NCBI RefSeq assembly: GCF_000423005.1 | Contig: NZ_AUHD01000001.1 | Coordinates: forward strand, 1-64,000 | Direction: 5' to 3' | Origin: Gelidibacter mesophilus DSM 14095 | Lineage (GTDB): Bacteria; Bacteroidota; Bacteroidia; Flavobacteriales; Flavobacteriaceae | Length of the DNA: 64,000 bases | In this document: piece by piece, positions 26,052 through 35,647 of the stretch | How positions within the stretch are numbered: position 1 is the stretch's first letter | Layout of the letters: every line of letters begins with the position of its first letter | Program-made: the position numbers and the translations under genes | Notes under the pieces: model-generated | Seen by the model: only the letters and a program-made list of their open reading frames with translations | Told to the model about the DNA's origin: nothing | Databases searched by the model: none

Positions 26052-27002
26052 ATGTATGTAACTGAAAATATAAAAAGGCTGCGATATATTTCTTCTTTAG
26101 GTTTTGTAGTTAATTTAATATCATATAAGATCTATATTTTTATTAAATACCGTCTGCTACCGGATCGATATTATATCCAAAAGAATTTTCAGGAAATTGT
26201 AGGTCATGACTTAAATTTGAAGTCGCCTAAAACTATGACTGAAAAAATCCAATGGTATAAAATCAATTATAAAAACCCATTGATTGTAAAATGTGCTGAT
26301 AAGTTCGAGGTTCGGAACTATATTAGAGAAACTATAGGTGAGAAGTACCTAGTGCCGTTAGTGTTCCATACAAGAAATTATAAGGAAGTCAAGCCAGAAA
26401 ATTTCCCAGATTATCCAATTGTTATTAAAGCAAATCATACCTCTGGGACGACGCATTTTGTTAGGAATAAAAAGGAGGTAGATTGGCAGGTGATTCAAAC
26501 GGACTGTAGATGGTGGTTACATTTAAATTATTATTATACAGATAAGGAATGGCAGTATGAAAACATTGAGCCTCGAATTGTCGTGGAAAAAATGCTAACT
26601 GATGAAGATGGGAGTATCCCTTCAGATTATAAGCTACACTGTTTTAATGGGAAGTTTGAATTTCTACAGGTAGATCTTGGTCGTTTCGGCACCCATAGAC
26701 GGAATATTTATGACCGAAATTGGGAGTTATTACCATTTACGTTTAGTATGTTGGATAAGCATCGAAACCCCAAAACGCCCCGTGGACGCAGTGTGGATCG
26801 TCCTAAAAATCTTGAATTGTTAATAGATTTAGCCGAGACCCTCGCTAAGCCGTTTCCATACGTTAGAGTAGACTTTTACGTTATTAAGGATAATATATTT
26901 TTTGGTGAACTAACGTTTCATCATGGTGGAGGCTACGAACAGTTCACTCCGGATAAGTGGGATTTATATTATGGAAATAAAATTCCTTTAATAAAAGGTT
27001 AG
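26052..27002 (+). CDS. TupA-like ATP-grasp protein
   Basis: A protein of about 316 aa matching the TupA-like ATP-grasp family (PF14305), found in capsule loci: 'MTEKIQWYKINYKNP', 'CADKFEVRNYI', 'PIVIKANHTSG', 'IVVEKMLTDEDGSIPSDYKLHCFNG' and 'PYVRVDFYVIKDNIFFGELTFHHGGG'. TupA in Bacillus helps make polyglutamate-polyglucuronate; the family may form amide links on glycans. The ATG at 26052 is chosen over an in-frame TTG at 26028. Confidence 0.8.
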   Translation: MYVTENIKRLRYISSLGFVVNLISYKIYIFIKYRLLPDRYYIQKNFQEIVGHDLNLKSPKTMTEKIQWYKINYKNPLIVKCADKFEVRNYIRETIGEKYLVPLVFHTRNYKEVKPENFPDYPIVIKANHTSGTTHFVRNKKEVDWQVIQTDCRWWLHLNYYYTDKEWQYENIEPRIVVEKMLTDEDGSIPSDYKLHCFNGKFEFLQVDLGRFGTHRRNIYDRNWELLPFTFSMLDKHRNPKTPRGRSVDRPKNLELLIDLAETLAKPFPYVRVDFYVIKDNIFFGELTFHHGGGYEQFTPDKWDLYYGNKIPLIKG

Positions 27003-27143
27003 ATCTCAATGAGATCTAATGGTTAGAAGAATTACTGAGTGTAATATTACTTGATGATTTCACATTCTGAATATTTTCTTCTACACCATGTTTTGAGCGG
27101 AAAAAAAATATTAGAAATTGATGCATCATTTTAAAAATCGAAA

Positions 27144-28274
27144 ATGCTGACCTTTAAACAGAAAATTGCAAAAAATTACATTAACGCGCTTGGATGGAAA
27201 ACCAAACAAAATTTTTTAATTATTGAAAGTGATGACTGGGGCGCAGTTAGAATGCCATCTAGTGAAGTTTACAATACATTAATTAAAAACAATATAGCCG
27301 TAGATAAATTTAGTTTTGATAAAAATGACTCTTTAGAATCTGAAGACGATTTAATTGCTTTATTTGAAACGCTTAATAAATTTAAAGACATTGAGGGGAA
27401 TCCAGCTGTTTTAACGGCCTACCACGTAGTTGCCAATCCGGATTTTGAAAAAATTGAAGAGAACAATAAAGCAGAGTATCATTATGAAACTATTCTTGAA
27501 ACCTATGCTCGGAATAAACATACCGAGAACGTTCCCAAATTAATCGAACAAGGCATGAAGGATGGGCTTTATATCCCTCAATATCATGGCAGAGAGCATA
27601 TTCATGTCAAACGGTATATGGAAGCTATAAATTCTGATTCTGAGAAAGAACAAATTGCTTTTAAAAATAGGGCAATTATCTCTACTAGGTCTACTAATTG
27701 TCTAAGGCCTTATAAAGCGGACTACTTTAAGGGATTTGATTATAAAGATAATAAGGAACATAAAGATTTAGAAGCTATCCATCGGGATGGCCTTAAAATC
27801 TTTAAAGAAATTTTTGGAATGCCCTCCGTCACTTTTATGGCCCAAGGGAGTGTTTGGGGCAATCATATATTACCAATGCTAAAGCAAGAAGGGGTGCAGC
27901 TTGTTTCTGGTCAACAGACTATACCTATCCCAGGAGGTAAATATAAAACTGTGAATAAAAATTGGGGTACTAAAAATAAATATAATCAAATCCATTGGCG
28001 ACGCAACTGTATGTTTGAATCAGCCCGTGATCAAAACTTTGATTGGGTAGGAAAATGTTTAGCAGAAATTGAAATTGCTTTTCGTTGGGGTAAACCTGCA
28101 GTGATTAGCTCTCACAGAGAGAATTTTATAGGCAGCATTTTTGAGGAGAATAGAGAGCGATCTTTAGAAAAGTTAGAGATTTTACTAGAATCAGTTTTAA
28201 AAAAATGGCCTGATGTCAGATTCATAAGCTCTGCACAATTGGCGGAAATAATGATTAAAGATGTAATCAATTAA
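27144..28274 (+). CDS. Polysaccharide deacetylase-like protein (paralogue 1)
   Basis: A 376-aa protein with the NodB-like starting motif 'IESDDWGAVRMP' (27-38, Asp pair D30-D31), 'YHGREHIHV' in the metal-site position and a late 'SSHRENF'. The fold assignment is by motif resemblance; a flavobacterial group commonly labelled polysaccharide (de)acetylase looks alike. It is a clear paralogue of the gene at 28477. It may deacetylate an N-acetyl sugar or act in glycan assembly. Confidence 0.65.
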   Translation: MLTFKQKIAKNYINALGWKTKQNFLIIESDDWGAVRMPSSEVYNTLIKNNIAVDKFSFDKNDSLESEDDLIALFETLNKFKDIEGNPAVLTAYHVVANPDFEKIEENNKAEYHYETILETYARNKHTENVPKLIEQGMKDGLYIPQYHGREHIHVKRYMEAINSDSEKEQIAFKNRAIISTRSTNCLRPYKADYFKGFDYKDNKEHKDLEAIHRDGLKIFKEIFGMPSVTFMAQGSVWGNHILPMLKQEGVQLVSGQQTIPIPGGKYKTVNKNWGTKNKYNQIHWRRNCMFESARDQNFDWVGKCLAEIEIAFRWGKPAVISSHRENFIGSIFEENRERSLEKLEILLESVLKKWPDVRFISSAQLAEIMIKDVIN

Positions 28275-28476
28275 AGTTGTTTTACAATTTATTTAAAGAC
28301 GTCTCCTTAAATAGAAATGAGAGAACTAAAACAATTGGTAAAGGTTTTCGTAATAAGAGTAAAGCGTAATATCATGTTACTAAGAACGCAATGGGGCTAT
28401 TAGGAAAAAATTTACAGGGTATAATCATCATTGAAGGGAATCCTCCCAAGTTAGTACCGAGTAGACAGGTTTAGAA

Positions 28477-29583
28477 ATGAAAGAGTTTTTGAAGAAGAAC
28501 ATTATAAACTTTAAAGGTAAATCAATATCTAAGAAACTTATCGTGATCGAATCCGATGACTGGGGAAGCATTAGAATCCCTAATCGTGAGGTTTCAGAAG
28601 CTTTAATTGAGAAAGGATTATTAAATAAAAATGATCCTTTTGATACTGTCGATTGTTTAGAGAATGCAGAGGATTTTAGGGCACTTTTTGAGGTGTTAGG
28701 AAATTTTAAAGACCATTTAGGCCATAGTCCCATCTTAACCGCAAATATGGTAATGGCGAATCCAGATTTTGATGCCATTAAAGAGAATAATTTCAAAGAG
28801 TACAAATATGAGCTCTTTACCGACACTTATAATAAAACTCCAAAATCATCTGAAGCTTTTGAAATCTTACAACACGGCATTCAAGAGCGGCTCATCACTC
28901 CTCAGTTTCATGCTCGGGAACATTTGAATGTTAGTTTGTGGATGCGCTACCTTCAGGAACAGGATCGTGATTTTCATTACGCGTTTGAAAGAGACTGTTT
29001 TTCTATAAAAGATGCTTCGCCTAGCAATAGGAGAAATAATATCATGGCTACTTATGATTATTATTCACAAGAGGACTTAAAAGTCATTGAACAATCGATA
29101 AGAGAAGGTTTAGAACTTTTTGAAACTATTTTTAATAAAAAATCTGAAACGACCATTTGTCCTTGTTATGTGTGGGATGATCCTATTGAAACAATTTTTA
29201 ATGAGGTAGGAATCAACAATTTTCAAGGCTCAAAATATCAAAATATACCTGTTGCCCATACCAATCACTTTAATCGGCAGCTTCGCTATATGGGGCAGAA
29301 GGACGATGCGAATACTTATTTTATTCGAAACTGTCTTTTTGAACCCGCACTCAACCAAAAAATAGATTGGGTAGATAAATGTTTGGAGAGTGTAAAAGTG
29401 GCGTTTTTTTGGAATAAGCCAGCGGTTATAGGGACGCATCGTATAAATTTTGTTGGAGGCATTGATCCGAGTAATAGAGCTAACAATCTTGAACAACTAC
29501 ATTTACTTTTGTCAAGGATTTTAAAAAAGTGGCCAGAAGCGGAATTTATTGCTTCTAATGAATTGACAACTTATTATAACTAA
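28477..29583 (+). CDS. Polysaccharide deacetylase-like protein (paralogue 2)
   Basis: A 368-aa paralogue of the preceding gene, same layout: 'VIESDDWGSIRIP' (23-35), 'QFHAREHLNVSLW' and 'GTHRINFVGG'. Both keep the Asp pair and the His-rich motif, so both should be active. The C-terminal helix 'LEQLHLLLSRILKKWPEAEFI' is also shared. The 202-base gap before it has no clear promoter. Confidence 0.65.
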   Translation: MKEFLKKNIINFKGKSISKKLIVIESDDWGSIRIPNREVSEALIEKGLLNKNDPFDTVDCLENAEDFRALFEVLGNFKDHLGHSPILTANMVMANPDFDAIKENNFKEYKYELFTDTYNKTPKSSEAFEILQHGIQERLITPQFHAREHLNVSLWMRYLQEQDRDFHYAFERDCFSIKDASPSNRRNNIMATYDYYSQEDLKVIEQSIREGLELFETIFNKKSETTICPCYVWDDPIETIFNEVGINNFQGSKYQNIPVAHTNHFNRQLRYMGQKDDANTYFIRNCLFEPALNQKIDWVDKCLESVKVAFFWNKPAVIGTHRINFVGGIDPSNRANNLEQLHLLLSRILKKWPEAEFIASNELTTYYN

Positions 29584-29590
29584 TCAACTT

Positions 29591-30670
29591 TTGACAGCTA
29601 AAAAACTTCTCATTGTTTCTCCATCCTTAAAAATGGGCGGGATCGAACGCGCCTTAACTAATTTGGCAAACTATTTTGTGGATCAAGGTGTTAAGGTTGT
29701 TTTTGTGTCCTGTCTATCGGGAAAAGCATTTTATAAATTGGATCCGCGCATTAAGCTTGTAGAGCCTACCTTTAAAAGACAAGGGGGCCCTATAAACAAG
29801 ATCACTTTTTATTATCAGCTAGTTAAATTTATTCGAACAAATTACCGCAATGAATTGCCCAAGGCGGTATTGTCATTTGGAGATGTTTTTAATCCCTTTG
29901 TCTTGTTGGCCTTAAGAAATGAAAACGTCCCGGTTTATATCTCAGACCGAACGAGTCCGGATTATCAATTTAAATTCCCAATCCCTTTTTTAAAGGTTTG
30001 GCTATATCCTAAGAGCGCAGGTTTTATTGCCCAAACCACACGTGCAGCAAACTACAAGAAAGAGCAGTTTAATGATCGATTATCAATAGAAGTCATCCCG
30101 AACGCGCTAAAAGAAATCGAGCTAACCCATCAAAAACGCGAAAACATCATATTATATGTAGGTCGTTTTGCCTGGGAAAAGGCACCACATTATTTAATTG
30201 AAGCATTTGCACAAATAGAACAGAATAAAGATTGGCGTTTGGTTATGGCTGGATCAGGTCCTTTGTTAAACGAGATGAAAGCGCTTGCACAGCAGCTTGG
30301 TATTGCAGACAGAGTAGAGTTTTTGGGTGATGTAAAGGATGTGGATGTATTATACGCAAAAGCGGGCATTTATGTGCTTCCCTCAGTGATAGAGGGATTC
30401 CCAAACTCCCTATGTGAAGCTATGGCTGCTGGGGTGCCAAGTATTTGTTATGATACCATTCCGCATGAGGATATTTTTACCGCACCCAAGATGGGCGTGG
30501 TCTGTAATGAATTAAGTAGTAATAGTCTTGCCAAACAAATTGAGGCGTTAATTAAAGATGAAAATTTGAGAGTGGAAATCGGGGCCAATGCCTCAAAAAT
30601 AGGAGAGCATTTAAATATAAATAGGATAGGGGAGCGCTACCTCAAATTTATGGAACTGAGCACATGTTAA
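29591..30670 (+). CDS. Glycosyltransferase family 4 protein
   Basis: A 359-aa GT-B transferase: 'GGIERALTNLANYF' near the N-terminus, then 'LYVGRFAWEKAPHYLIEAFA', 'LVMAGSGPLL' and the nucleotide-sugar motif 'VLPSVIEGFPNSLCEAMAAGVP'. The start is TTG at 29591, because no ATG precedes the glycine-rich loop. It overlaps the next gene by 7 bases. Retaining mechanism expected; sugar unknown. Confidence 0.88.
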   Translation: MTAKKLLIVSPSLKMGGIERALTNLANYFVDQGVKVVFVSCLSGKAFYKLDPRIKLVEPTFKRQGGPINKITFYYQLVKFIRTNYRNELPKAVLSFGDVFNPFVLLALRNENVPVYISDRTSPDYQFKFPIPFLKVWLYPKSAGFIAQTTRAANYKKEQFNDRLSIEVIPNALKEIELTHQKRENIILYVGRFAWEKAPHYLIEAFAQIEQNKDWRLVMAGSGPLLNEMKALAQQLGIADRVEFLGDVKDVDVLYAKAGIYVLPSVIEGFPNSLCEAMAAGVPSICYDTIPHEDIFTAPKMGVVCNELSSNSLAKQIEALIKDENLRVEIGANASKIGEHLNINRIGERYLKFMELSTC

Positions 30671-31602
30671 ATCAAGTTTATAAAATATATTACGCCTTAC
30701 CTAACTTCGATTTTTTAGGAAAATTTGGGAAGGGCATCAATCGTGCTTTAGGGATTTTCTGTAAAAAGATTTTGGACCGGACGGTTCCGAAAAAAATGTT
30801 AGCCACCCAAAACGAAATGACTTCGGGGATTAATACGGAGCCTCGGAATGCGCTTTATATTGTTTCGCTGACTTCTTTTCCAGGACGAATAAATGACGTT
30901 TGGATATCTGTAGAATGTTTATTAAGACAAACCTTTAAGCCAGATAAAATTATATTATGGTTAGCGATCGATCAGTTTCCGGATCAAAAGATTCCTGAAT
31001 CTCTAATCAAGTTAAAAGTTAGGGGCTTGGAAATCAAATTTTGTGAGGAGGATTTGAGGGCACACAAAAAATACTTTTATACACTGGAACGTTATCCCGA
31101 TGCCCACATCATTACGGTGGATGATGATTTGTATTATGATGATGGGTTATTGGAAAATTTATACCAACTCCATCAAAAGCATCCCCAACATATCGTCACC
31201 AACCGTGCCCATAAAATGCGATTTGATGCTACCCATAAAATTAAGCCTTATAGACAATGGGATCATAATGTGAGTTGTAAAGACGCCTCCCACTTATTGT
31301 TGGCTACAGGCGGCGGAGGAACGTTATACCCTCCAAACAGTTTACATGATGAGGTTTTGGATAAAGAGGTGTTTAAAAACATATGCTTTTTAGCAGATGA
31401 TATTTGGCTCAAGTGTATGGCCTTAAAGAAAAGGACTAAAGTAGTTACCAATTCAAAATATAACAAAGATCCATTAAGCATCAGGAACAGTCAAATGGAA
31501 AAATTAGTTAGTGAGAATGTGCTCTCAGGCGGGAATGATCAACAGTTAAAAGATGTTTGTGCACACTACTCCATTGATTTGACAGAATATATAGATAAAT
31601 GA
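30664..31602 (+). CDS. GT2-like glycosyltransferase
   Basis: A 312-aa protein with a GT-A core: 'YIVSLTSFPGRINDVWISVECLL' as the donor-binding start, 'IITVDDDLYYDDGLLENL' with a DxD metal motif, and 'LATGGGGTLYPP' as acceptor loop. Overlaps both neighbours (7 and 4 bases), so the three transferases form one translational unit. Specificity unknown. Confidence 0.8.
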   Translation: MLNQVYKIYYALPNFDFLGKFGKGINRALGIFCKKILDRTVPKKMLATQNEMTSGINTEPRNALYIVSLTSFPGRINDVWISVECLLRQTFKPDKIILWLAIDQFPDQKIPESLIKLKVRGLEIKFCEEDLRAHKKYFYTLERYPDAHIITVDDDLYYDDGLLENLYQLHQKHPQHIVTNRAHKMRFDATHKIKPYRQWDHNVSCKDASHLLLATGGGGTLYPPNSLHDEVLDKEVFKNICFLADDIWLKCMALKKRTKVVTNSKYNKDPLSIRNSQMEKLVSENVLSGGNDQQLKDVCAHYSIDLTEYIDK

Positions 31603-32741
31603 ATAAAAAACTAGTCATAGGCATCACCTACGAAGGCACCGTCAATTTATTACAAGGACAACTTGAGTATTTTAAATCTTTAGGCTATCAAACCTATTTG
31701 TTAGGGCCATATAGCGAACGATCCGCTAAATTTTGTAGGGATGAAGGCTGTGAGCATTTGATTGTTGATATTGAAAGAGACATCTCTCCATTTGAGGATT
31801 TAAAAACCTTATGGGCTATAATTAAAATATTTAGAACCGTAAAACCGGATATTATTAATTTAGGAACCCCAAAAGTCTCCTTGCTGGGAATGATCGCAGG
31901 TTATGTGACGGGTGTTGAGAAGCGGTTTTATACTTGTAGAGGCTTCCGTTTTGAACATGAAAAAGGTGCAAAAAGAAAAATTTTGATAGGGATGGAAAAA
32001 ATAACGGCTGCTTTAGCGCATAAGGTCATCTGTATCAGTAACTCTGTTTTACAATTAGGCCTGGCGCATCATGTGTTTAAAAAGTCTAAGACTGTAGTTA
32101 TCAATAAAGGAAGTAGCAATGGGGTGAATCTCGGTTTATTCAACCCTGAAATTGAAGCCTATGCCGAGGTAAAAGCAAAATTGATTAAAAAATACAGCTT
32201 GGAGAATTCATTTGTTTTTGGCTTTCTGGGCAGAATTGTAGATCGAAAAGGCATAAACGAACTTTATGAGGTTTTTGACAAGATATACCAAACAAATCCT
32301 GAAGTCAAGTTGTTTTTGGTTGGTCCTTTTGAAATGACACAAATAGCAGATCCTGCTTTAGTTCAGAAAATTGATGCTCACCCGGCCATTATAAATTATG
32401 GTCGCGTTCTTCAGGAAGAAGCTCCTGCTTTAATTATGGTCATGGACGTTTTTGTATTGCCAGCTTGGTGGGAAGGCTTCGGGAATGTTTTGGTTCAAGC
32501 GGCCGCCATGGGCATCCCGGTAATTTCCACAATGGGCACGGGGACTATCGATGCGGTTTCTGACGGGTATAATGGCATATTAATTCCGGTAAAAGACGAA
32601 GTGAAGTTGGAAGATGCTATGAGACAATTGATGACTGATGTCAATCTGCGGCAAGAATATGGACTAAACGGTATAACATGGGCTCGTAATTTTGATAGAG
32701 AGGTGATTTGGGAAAGTATGCACAATCTTTATCAGATCTAA
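31599..32741 (+). CDS. Glycosyltransferase family 4 protein (PglA/CapM-like)
   Basis: A 380-aa GT-B transferase: 'GTPKVSLLGMIAGYVTGVEKRFYTCRG' split by the usual lipid-facing hydrophobic patch, 'GFLGRIVDRKGINELYEVF', and 'VLPAWWEGFGNVLVQAAAMGIPVIST' as the donor site. This subgroup often adds the second sugar to a undecaprenyl-PP-linked amino sugar, as PglA does after PglC. That fits the PglC-like transferases downstream. Confidence 0.85.
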   Translation: MNKKLVIGITYEGTVNLLQGQLEYFKSLGYQTYLLGPYSERSAKFCRDEGCEHLIVDIERDISPFEDLKTLWAIIKIFRTVKPDIINLGTPKVSLLGMIAGYVTGVEKRFYTCRGFRFEHEKGAKRKILIGMEKITAALAHKVICISNSVLQLGLAHHVFKKSKTVVINKGSSNGVNLGLFNPEIEAYAEVKAKLIKKYSLENSFVFGFLGRIVDRKGINELYEVFDKIYQTNPEVKLFLVGPFEMTQIADPALVQKIDAHPAIINYGRVLQEEAPALIMVMDVFVLPAWWEGFGNVLVQAAAMGIPVISTMGTGTIDAVSDGYNGILIPVKDEVKLEDAMRQLMTDVNLRQEYGLNGITWARNFDREVIWESMHNLYQI

Positions 32742-32876
32742 AATTATAAAACCAGTTATCAAATCATAATAAAGAAATTTTAGAGCTTTTCGGCAGACAA
32801 ACTTTGTAAAGATCAATAGATTCTTATTTAGAGCACATTTGATGTGTATCATGCCTTTGAGTTCATAGTTATTTAG

Positions 32877-32884
32877 TAAATTTG
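32877..32884 (+). promoter_or_regulatory. Internal promoter -7 element before the ACP/KASIII cassette
   Basis: TAAATTTG fits TAnnTTTG and is followed by CAG. It overlaps an in-frame TTG at 32882, so the ACP must start at the ATG at 32897. The acyl cassette can therefore be transcribed separately from the upstream transferases. Confidence 0.55.
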
Positions 32885-32896
32885 CAGTTACAAAAA

Positions 32897-33130
32897 ATGA
32901 ATGTAATGGAAGAAAAATTTTTAGAATTATTTAAAGAAACCTTAGATATAGAAGATAGAGAATTGAAAATGTCAGACAGATTCAGAGACTACGAAGAATG
33001 GGATTCTATCGCTAATTTATCGGTAGTTGCAATGATTGATGTTGAATACGAAGTCATTATTGAAAATAGCGTATTTAAAGAATTACAAACTTTACAAGAG
33101 CTTTGGGACAGCATCCAGTCGAAAAAATAG
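32897..33130 (+). CDS. Acyl carrier protein (first copy)
   Basis: A 77-aa acidic protein with the ACP fold and the phosphopantetheine Ser in 'EEWDSIANLSVV' (Ser37). It lacks the housekeeping AcpP DSLD wording and resembles dedicated ACPs of polysaccharide and lipid-decoration loci. The ATG at 32897 is favoured over the upstream TTG, which lies in the promoter. It carries the growing acyl chain for the adjacent ketoreductase and KASIII-like proteins and should be primed by the AcpS at 39761. Confidence 0.85.
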   Translation: MNVMEEKFLELFKETLDIEDRELKMSDRFRDYEEWDSIANLSVVAMIDVEYEVIIENSVFKELQTLQELWDSIQSKK

Positions 33131-33134
33131 TGTT

Positions 33135-33884
33135 ATGCAACATTTGTTTTCTTTAGAAGGTAAAAAAATATTGATCACAGGAGCGTCAGGTGGCATAGGA
33201 GAATCAGTAGCTCTCACATCAGGTTTACAAGGAGCGGAATTGACAATTTCCGCACGTAATCAAGAACGTTTAAATGAGGTTTTAAAAGATCTTTTAACTG
33301 ATAGTGTTAGACATACCACAATTCCATGTGATCTATCTTCCGCTGCGGATTTAGATGCTTTGGTAGAGTCCTTAGAACCCTTGGATGGTGTTGTGCTGAA
33401 TGCTGGTGCCGTGAAATTGGCACCAATTGCATTTATAAATGATGCTACTGTCGATGAATTGTTCGAGATAAATGTGCAGAGTTCAATTAGATTGATGCAA
33501 AGGCTGATCCGTAAAAAAAAGATAAAAAAAGGGGCGTCGTTGGTTTTTATCTCTTCCATCTCCACTCAAAAGGCAACCATTGGAAATGCAGTGTATAATG
33601 CCACAAAGGGAGCAGTTAATGCTTTTGTAAAATCATTGGCATTAGAATTGGCCGCTAAGCAGATAAGGGTCAATGCAATAATGCCAGGCTTTGTACCTAC
33701 AGGAATTTTGAAAACGAGCGGAATTTCAAAGGAAGAATTGGACGCGCACCAAAAAAACTACCCGTTAGGGCGATATGGTAAGCCAGAAGATGTGGCTTAT
33801 TTATGCGTTTATCTTTTATCCGACCAAGCAAGTTGGATGACTGGTGCATTGTTAAATTTGGACGGTGGGTTTTCCTTAAAATAA
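33135..33884 (+). CDS. 3-oxoacyl-ACP reductase-like SDR (first copy)
   Basis: A 249-aa classical SDR: GASGGIG (16-22), 'LNAGA', 'SSISTQKATIGNAVYNATKG' with Y154-x3-K158, and a C-terminal 'GALLNLDGG'. FabG-type NADPH-dependent reduction of a 3-oxoacyl-ACP is the likely reaction given the ACP four bases upstream. The ATG at 33135 is chosen because it gives the canonical N-terminus; a longer frame opening at 33036 only covers the end of the ACP gene. Confidence 0.85.
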   Translation: MQHLFSLEGKKILITGASGGIGESVALTSGLQGAELTISARNQERLNEVLKDLLTDSVRHTTIPCDLSSAADLDALVESLEPLDGVVLNAGAVKLAPIAFINDATVDELFEINVQSSIRLMQRLIRKKKIKKGASLVFISSISTQKATIGNAVYNATKGAVNAFVKSLALELAAKQIRVNAIMPGFVPTGILKTSGISKEELDAHQKNYPLGRYGKPEDVAYLCVYLLSDQASWMTGALLNLDGGFSLK

Positions 33885-33963
33885 TGAGCTTACCTCTATC
33901 TTGCAATTTATAGTACTTTCATAATCCTTGTGATCCTAACAGAAATCTTAAATTATAAAAATA

Positions 33964-34593
33964 ATGAACTTAGTAATTATTGGCGCCGGAGGATTGGCTA
34001 GAGAAGTGTTTGATTTAGCAAATGTATGTTATGAGAATGATGCCAATTTTAAGATCAAAGGGTTTTTAAGTATCGAACAAACTAATGTTGAAGAATTAGG
34101 CTATCCAAAAATATTGTCAAGCAGTAAGGATTATAAAATTGAAGAGGGCGATGTATTCTTTTGCGCCATAGGCGAGGTCTCAATTAGAAAAAAGGCGGTT
34201 CAAAATATCCTTAAAAAAGGGGGTAAGTTTATTAACTTGATTCATCCTACTGCCATTATCTCGCCAAGTGTGAAGCTAGGTAGTGGCGTGGGTATAAAAT
34301 CTTATTGTGTCATTTCAAGTGATGTTAGTATTGGCGACTTTACGTATCTACAAAGCTCTGTGATAATGGGGCATGATGTTAGAATTGGGGGTTTTTGTCA
34401 AATCAATTCCTTTGCGTTTTTTGCGGGCTATGCAGACGTTAGAAATGGAGTGACCATAAACGCTGGTGCAAAGTTGATACAAAATGTTGTGGTTGAAGAG
34501 GACGCCGTAGTAGGCATGGGTAGTGTTGTATTGACGAAAGTAAAAACAGGAACTACCGTGTTTGGAGTGCCCGCAAAAAGACTCTCCTTTTAA
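33964..34593 (+). CDS. NeuD/PglD-like acyltransferase (left-handed beta-helix)
   Basis: A 209-aa protein with an N-terminal Rossmann-type part ('LVIIGAGGLAREVFDLA') and C-terminal hexapeptide repeats ('VKLGSGVGIKSYCVISSDVSIGDFTYLQ', 'VVEEDAVVGMGSVVLTKV'), ending 'GVPAKRL'. NeuD and PglD acetylate sugar amines or hydroxyls from acetyl-CoA. Here it is embedded between ACP-dependent genes, so it may take its acyl group from ACP (as LpxA and LpxD helices do) and put it on the 4-amine made by the PglE/LegC-like enzyme. That donor choice is inference. Confidence 0.8.
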   Translation: MNLVIIGAGGLAREVFDLANVCYENDANFKIKGFLSIEQTNVEELGYPKILSSSKDYKIEEGDVFFCAIGEVSIRKKAVQNILKKGGKFINLIHPTAIISPSVKLGSGVGIKSYCVISSDVSIGDFTYLQSSVIMGHDVRIGGFCQINSFAFFAGYADVRNGVTINAGAKLIQNVVVEEDAVVGMGSVVLTKVKTGTTVFGVPAKRLSF

Positions 34594-34601
34594 AAACTGA
34601 A

Positions 34602-35636
34602 ATGATGAGAAACTTTACTTATAACGGTATTGAATTGCTTGGGATGTGCACGGCTTTACCAAAAACTAATCAGGGAGAGAAAGGTGCGTACAGAGCCATC
34701 GCTGTTGAGGAGCAAACAACAGCCGACTTAGGCTTTTTAGCAGCACAACAAATTATAGAGGTAACACCAGTGGAGCGGGATGAAATAGGTGTATTGATTT
34801 TTCTTACCAAAACCCCAGATTATCGAGGACCTGCCACAGCCATGGTCTTACAAAACAGATTAGGAATATCAGAAGATTGCATTGTATATGATGCGCCAAC
34901 CGGAAATGCGGGTTTTGAAGTTGCTATAAATTTAGGAGGATCACTGCTTAGTGTTTCCTCAAAGAAATATGCCTTGATTGTTTTTGGGGATACGGTTTCA
35001 AAGCAGTTTACGACGGAAGATATAGGTGCTTTAAATGTTCAAGACGGCGCTACATCAATGCTCTTTAATAAGAAAGACACCTCAAATGGCACCACGATAT
35101 CTACATTGACCTTAAGTGCGCATTGGTCCTATTTTATGCTGCCTTCCGGAGGTTTTAGGAATAATAAATCGGTATTTGAAAATCTTAATTCTAAAAGATC
35201 GCAGCAAACAGCGGCGCATTTACATATTGATTTTCCAAGTATTTTTTCAGCGATACATCCGGAGATGGAGCGTGTCAAAACAAAAGTGCTCGAACTGATG
35301 GATTCTGAAACGTATTCAAACGTCATTATATTAATTAATTTACTAGATGCTGAGTTGGAAAAAAGATTGGTAGAATTATTTCAATCTGATCCTTATAAAG
35401 ACCATATCTATTTAAGCAGTACGTTTGGCCCACAAACTATGGCGGCAACAATTCCTTTAATGATTTCTAAGATCTGTGGAAATAAGCAGGTGACAGATTG
35501 TCAAGTGATATCAGTTTCACTTGGAGAGGGACTTTCTATAAATATTGCTAGCTTGGCAGTACATGAATCCGCAATTTTAGAATCCATTTATTCAGATATA
35601 TATTACGATAATGGTTTTGTAACACATGAAATGTAA
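34602..35636 (+). CDS. KASIII-like protein lacking the catalytic triad
   Basis: A 344-aa thiolase-fold protein clearly homologous to the next gene, but with all three active-site residues replaced. Asn102 ('PTGNAGF') stands where the Cys of 'ACSGF' should be, Ile245 where the His of 'HQAN' should be, and Pro277 where the Asn of 'GNNS' should be. No frameshift or stop spoils it, so it is probably a structural partner. Family precedents are the chain-length factor of type II polyketide synthases and PqsB in the PqsBC heterodimer. It may form a heterodimer with the adjacent active KASIII-like protein. Confidence 0.8.
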   Translation: MMRNFTYNGIELLGMCTALPKTNQGEKGAYRAIAVEEQTTADLGFLAAQQIIEVTPVERDEIGVLIFLTKTPDYRGPATAMVLQNRLGISEDCIVYDAPTGNAGFEVAINLGGSLLSVSSKKYALIVFGDTVSKQFTTEDIGALNVQDGATSMLFNKKDTSNGTTISTLTLSAHWSYFMLPSGGFRNNKSVFENLNSKRSQQTAAHLHIDFPSIFSAIHPEMERVKTKVLELMDSETYSNVIILINLLDAELEKRLVELFQSDPYKDHIYLSSTFGPQTMAATIPLMISKICGNKQVTDCQVISVSLGEGLSINIASLAVHESAILESIYSDIYYDNGFVTHEM

Positions 35637-35647
35637 TTTCTGATAAC

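Noticed and set aside
33036-33134. 33-codon N-terminal extension of the first ketoreductase
   Set aside because: It overlaps the ACP coding sequence in another frame; the ATG at 33135 gives the canonical SDR start.
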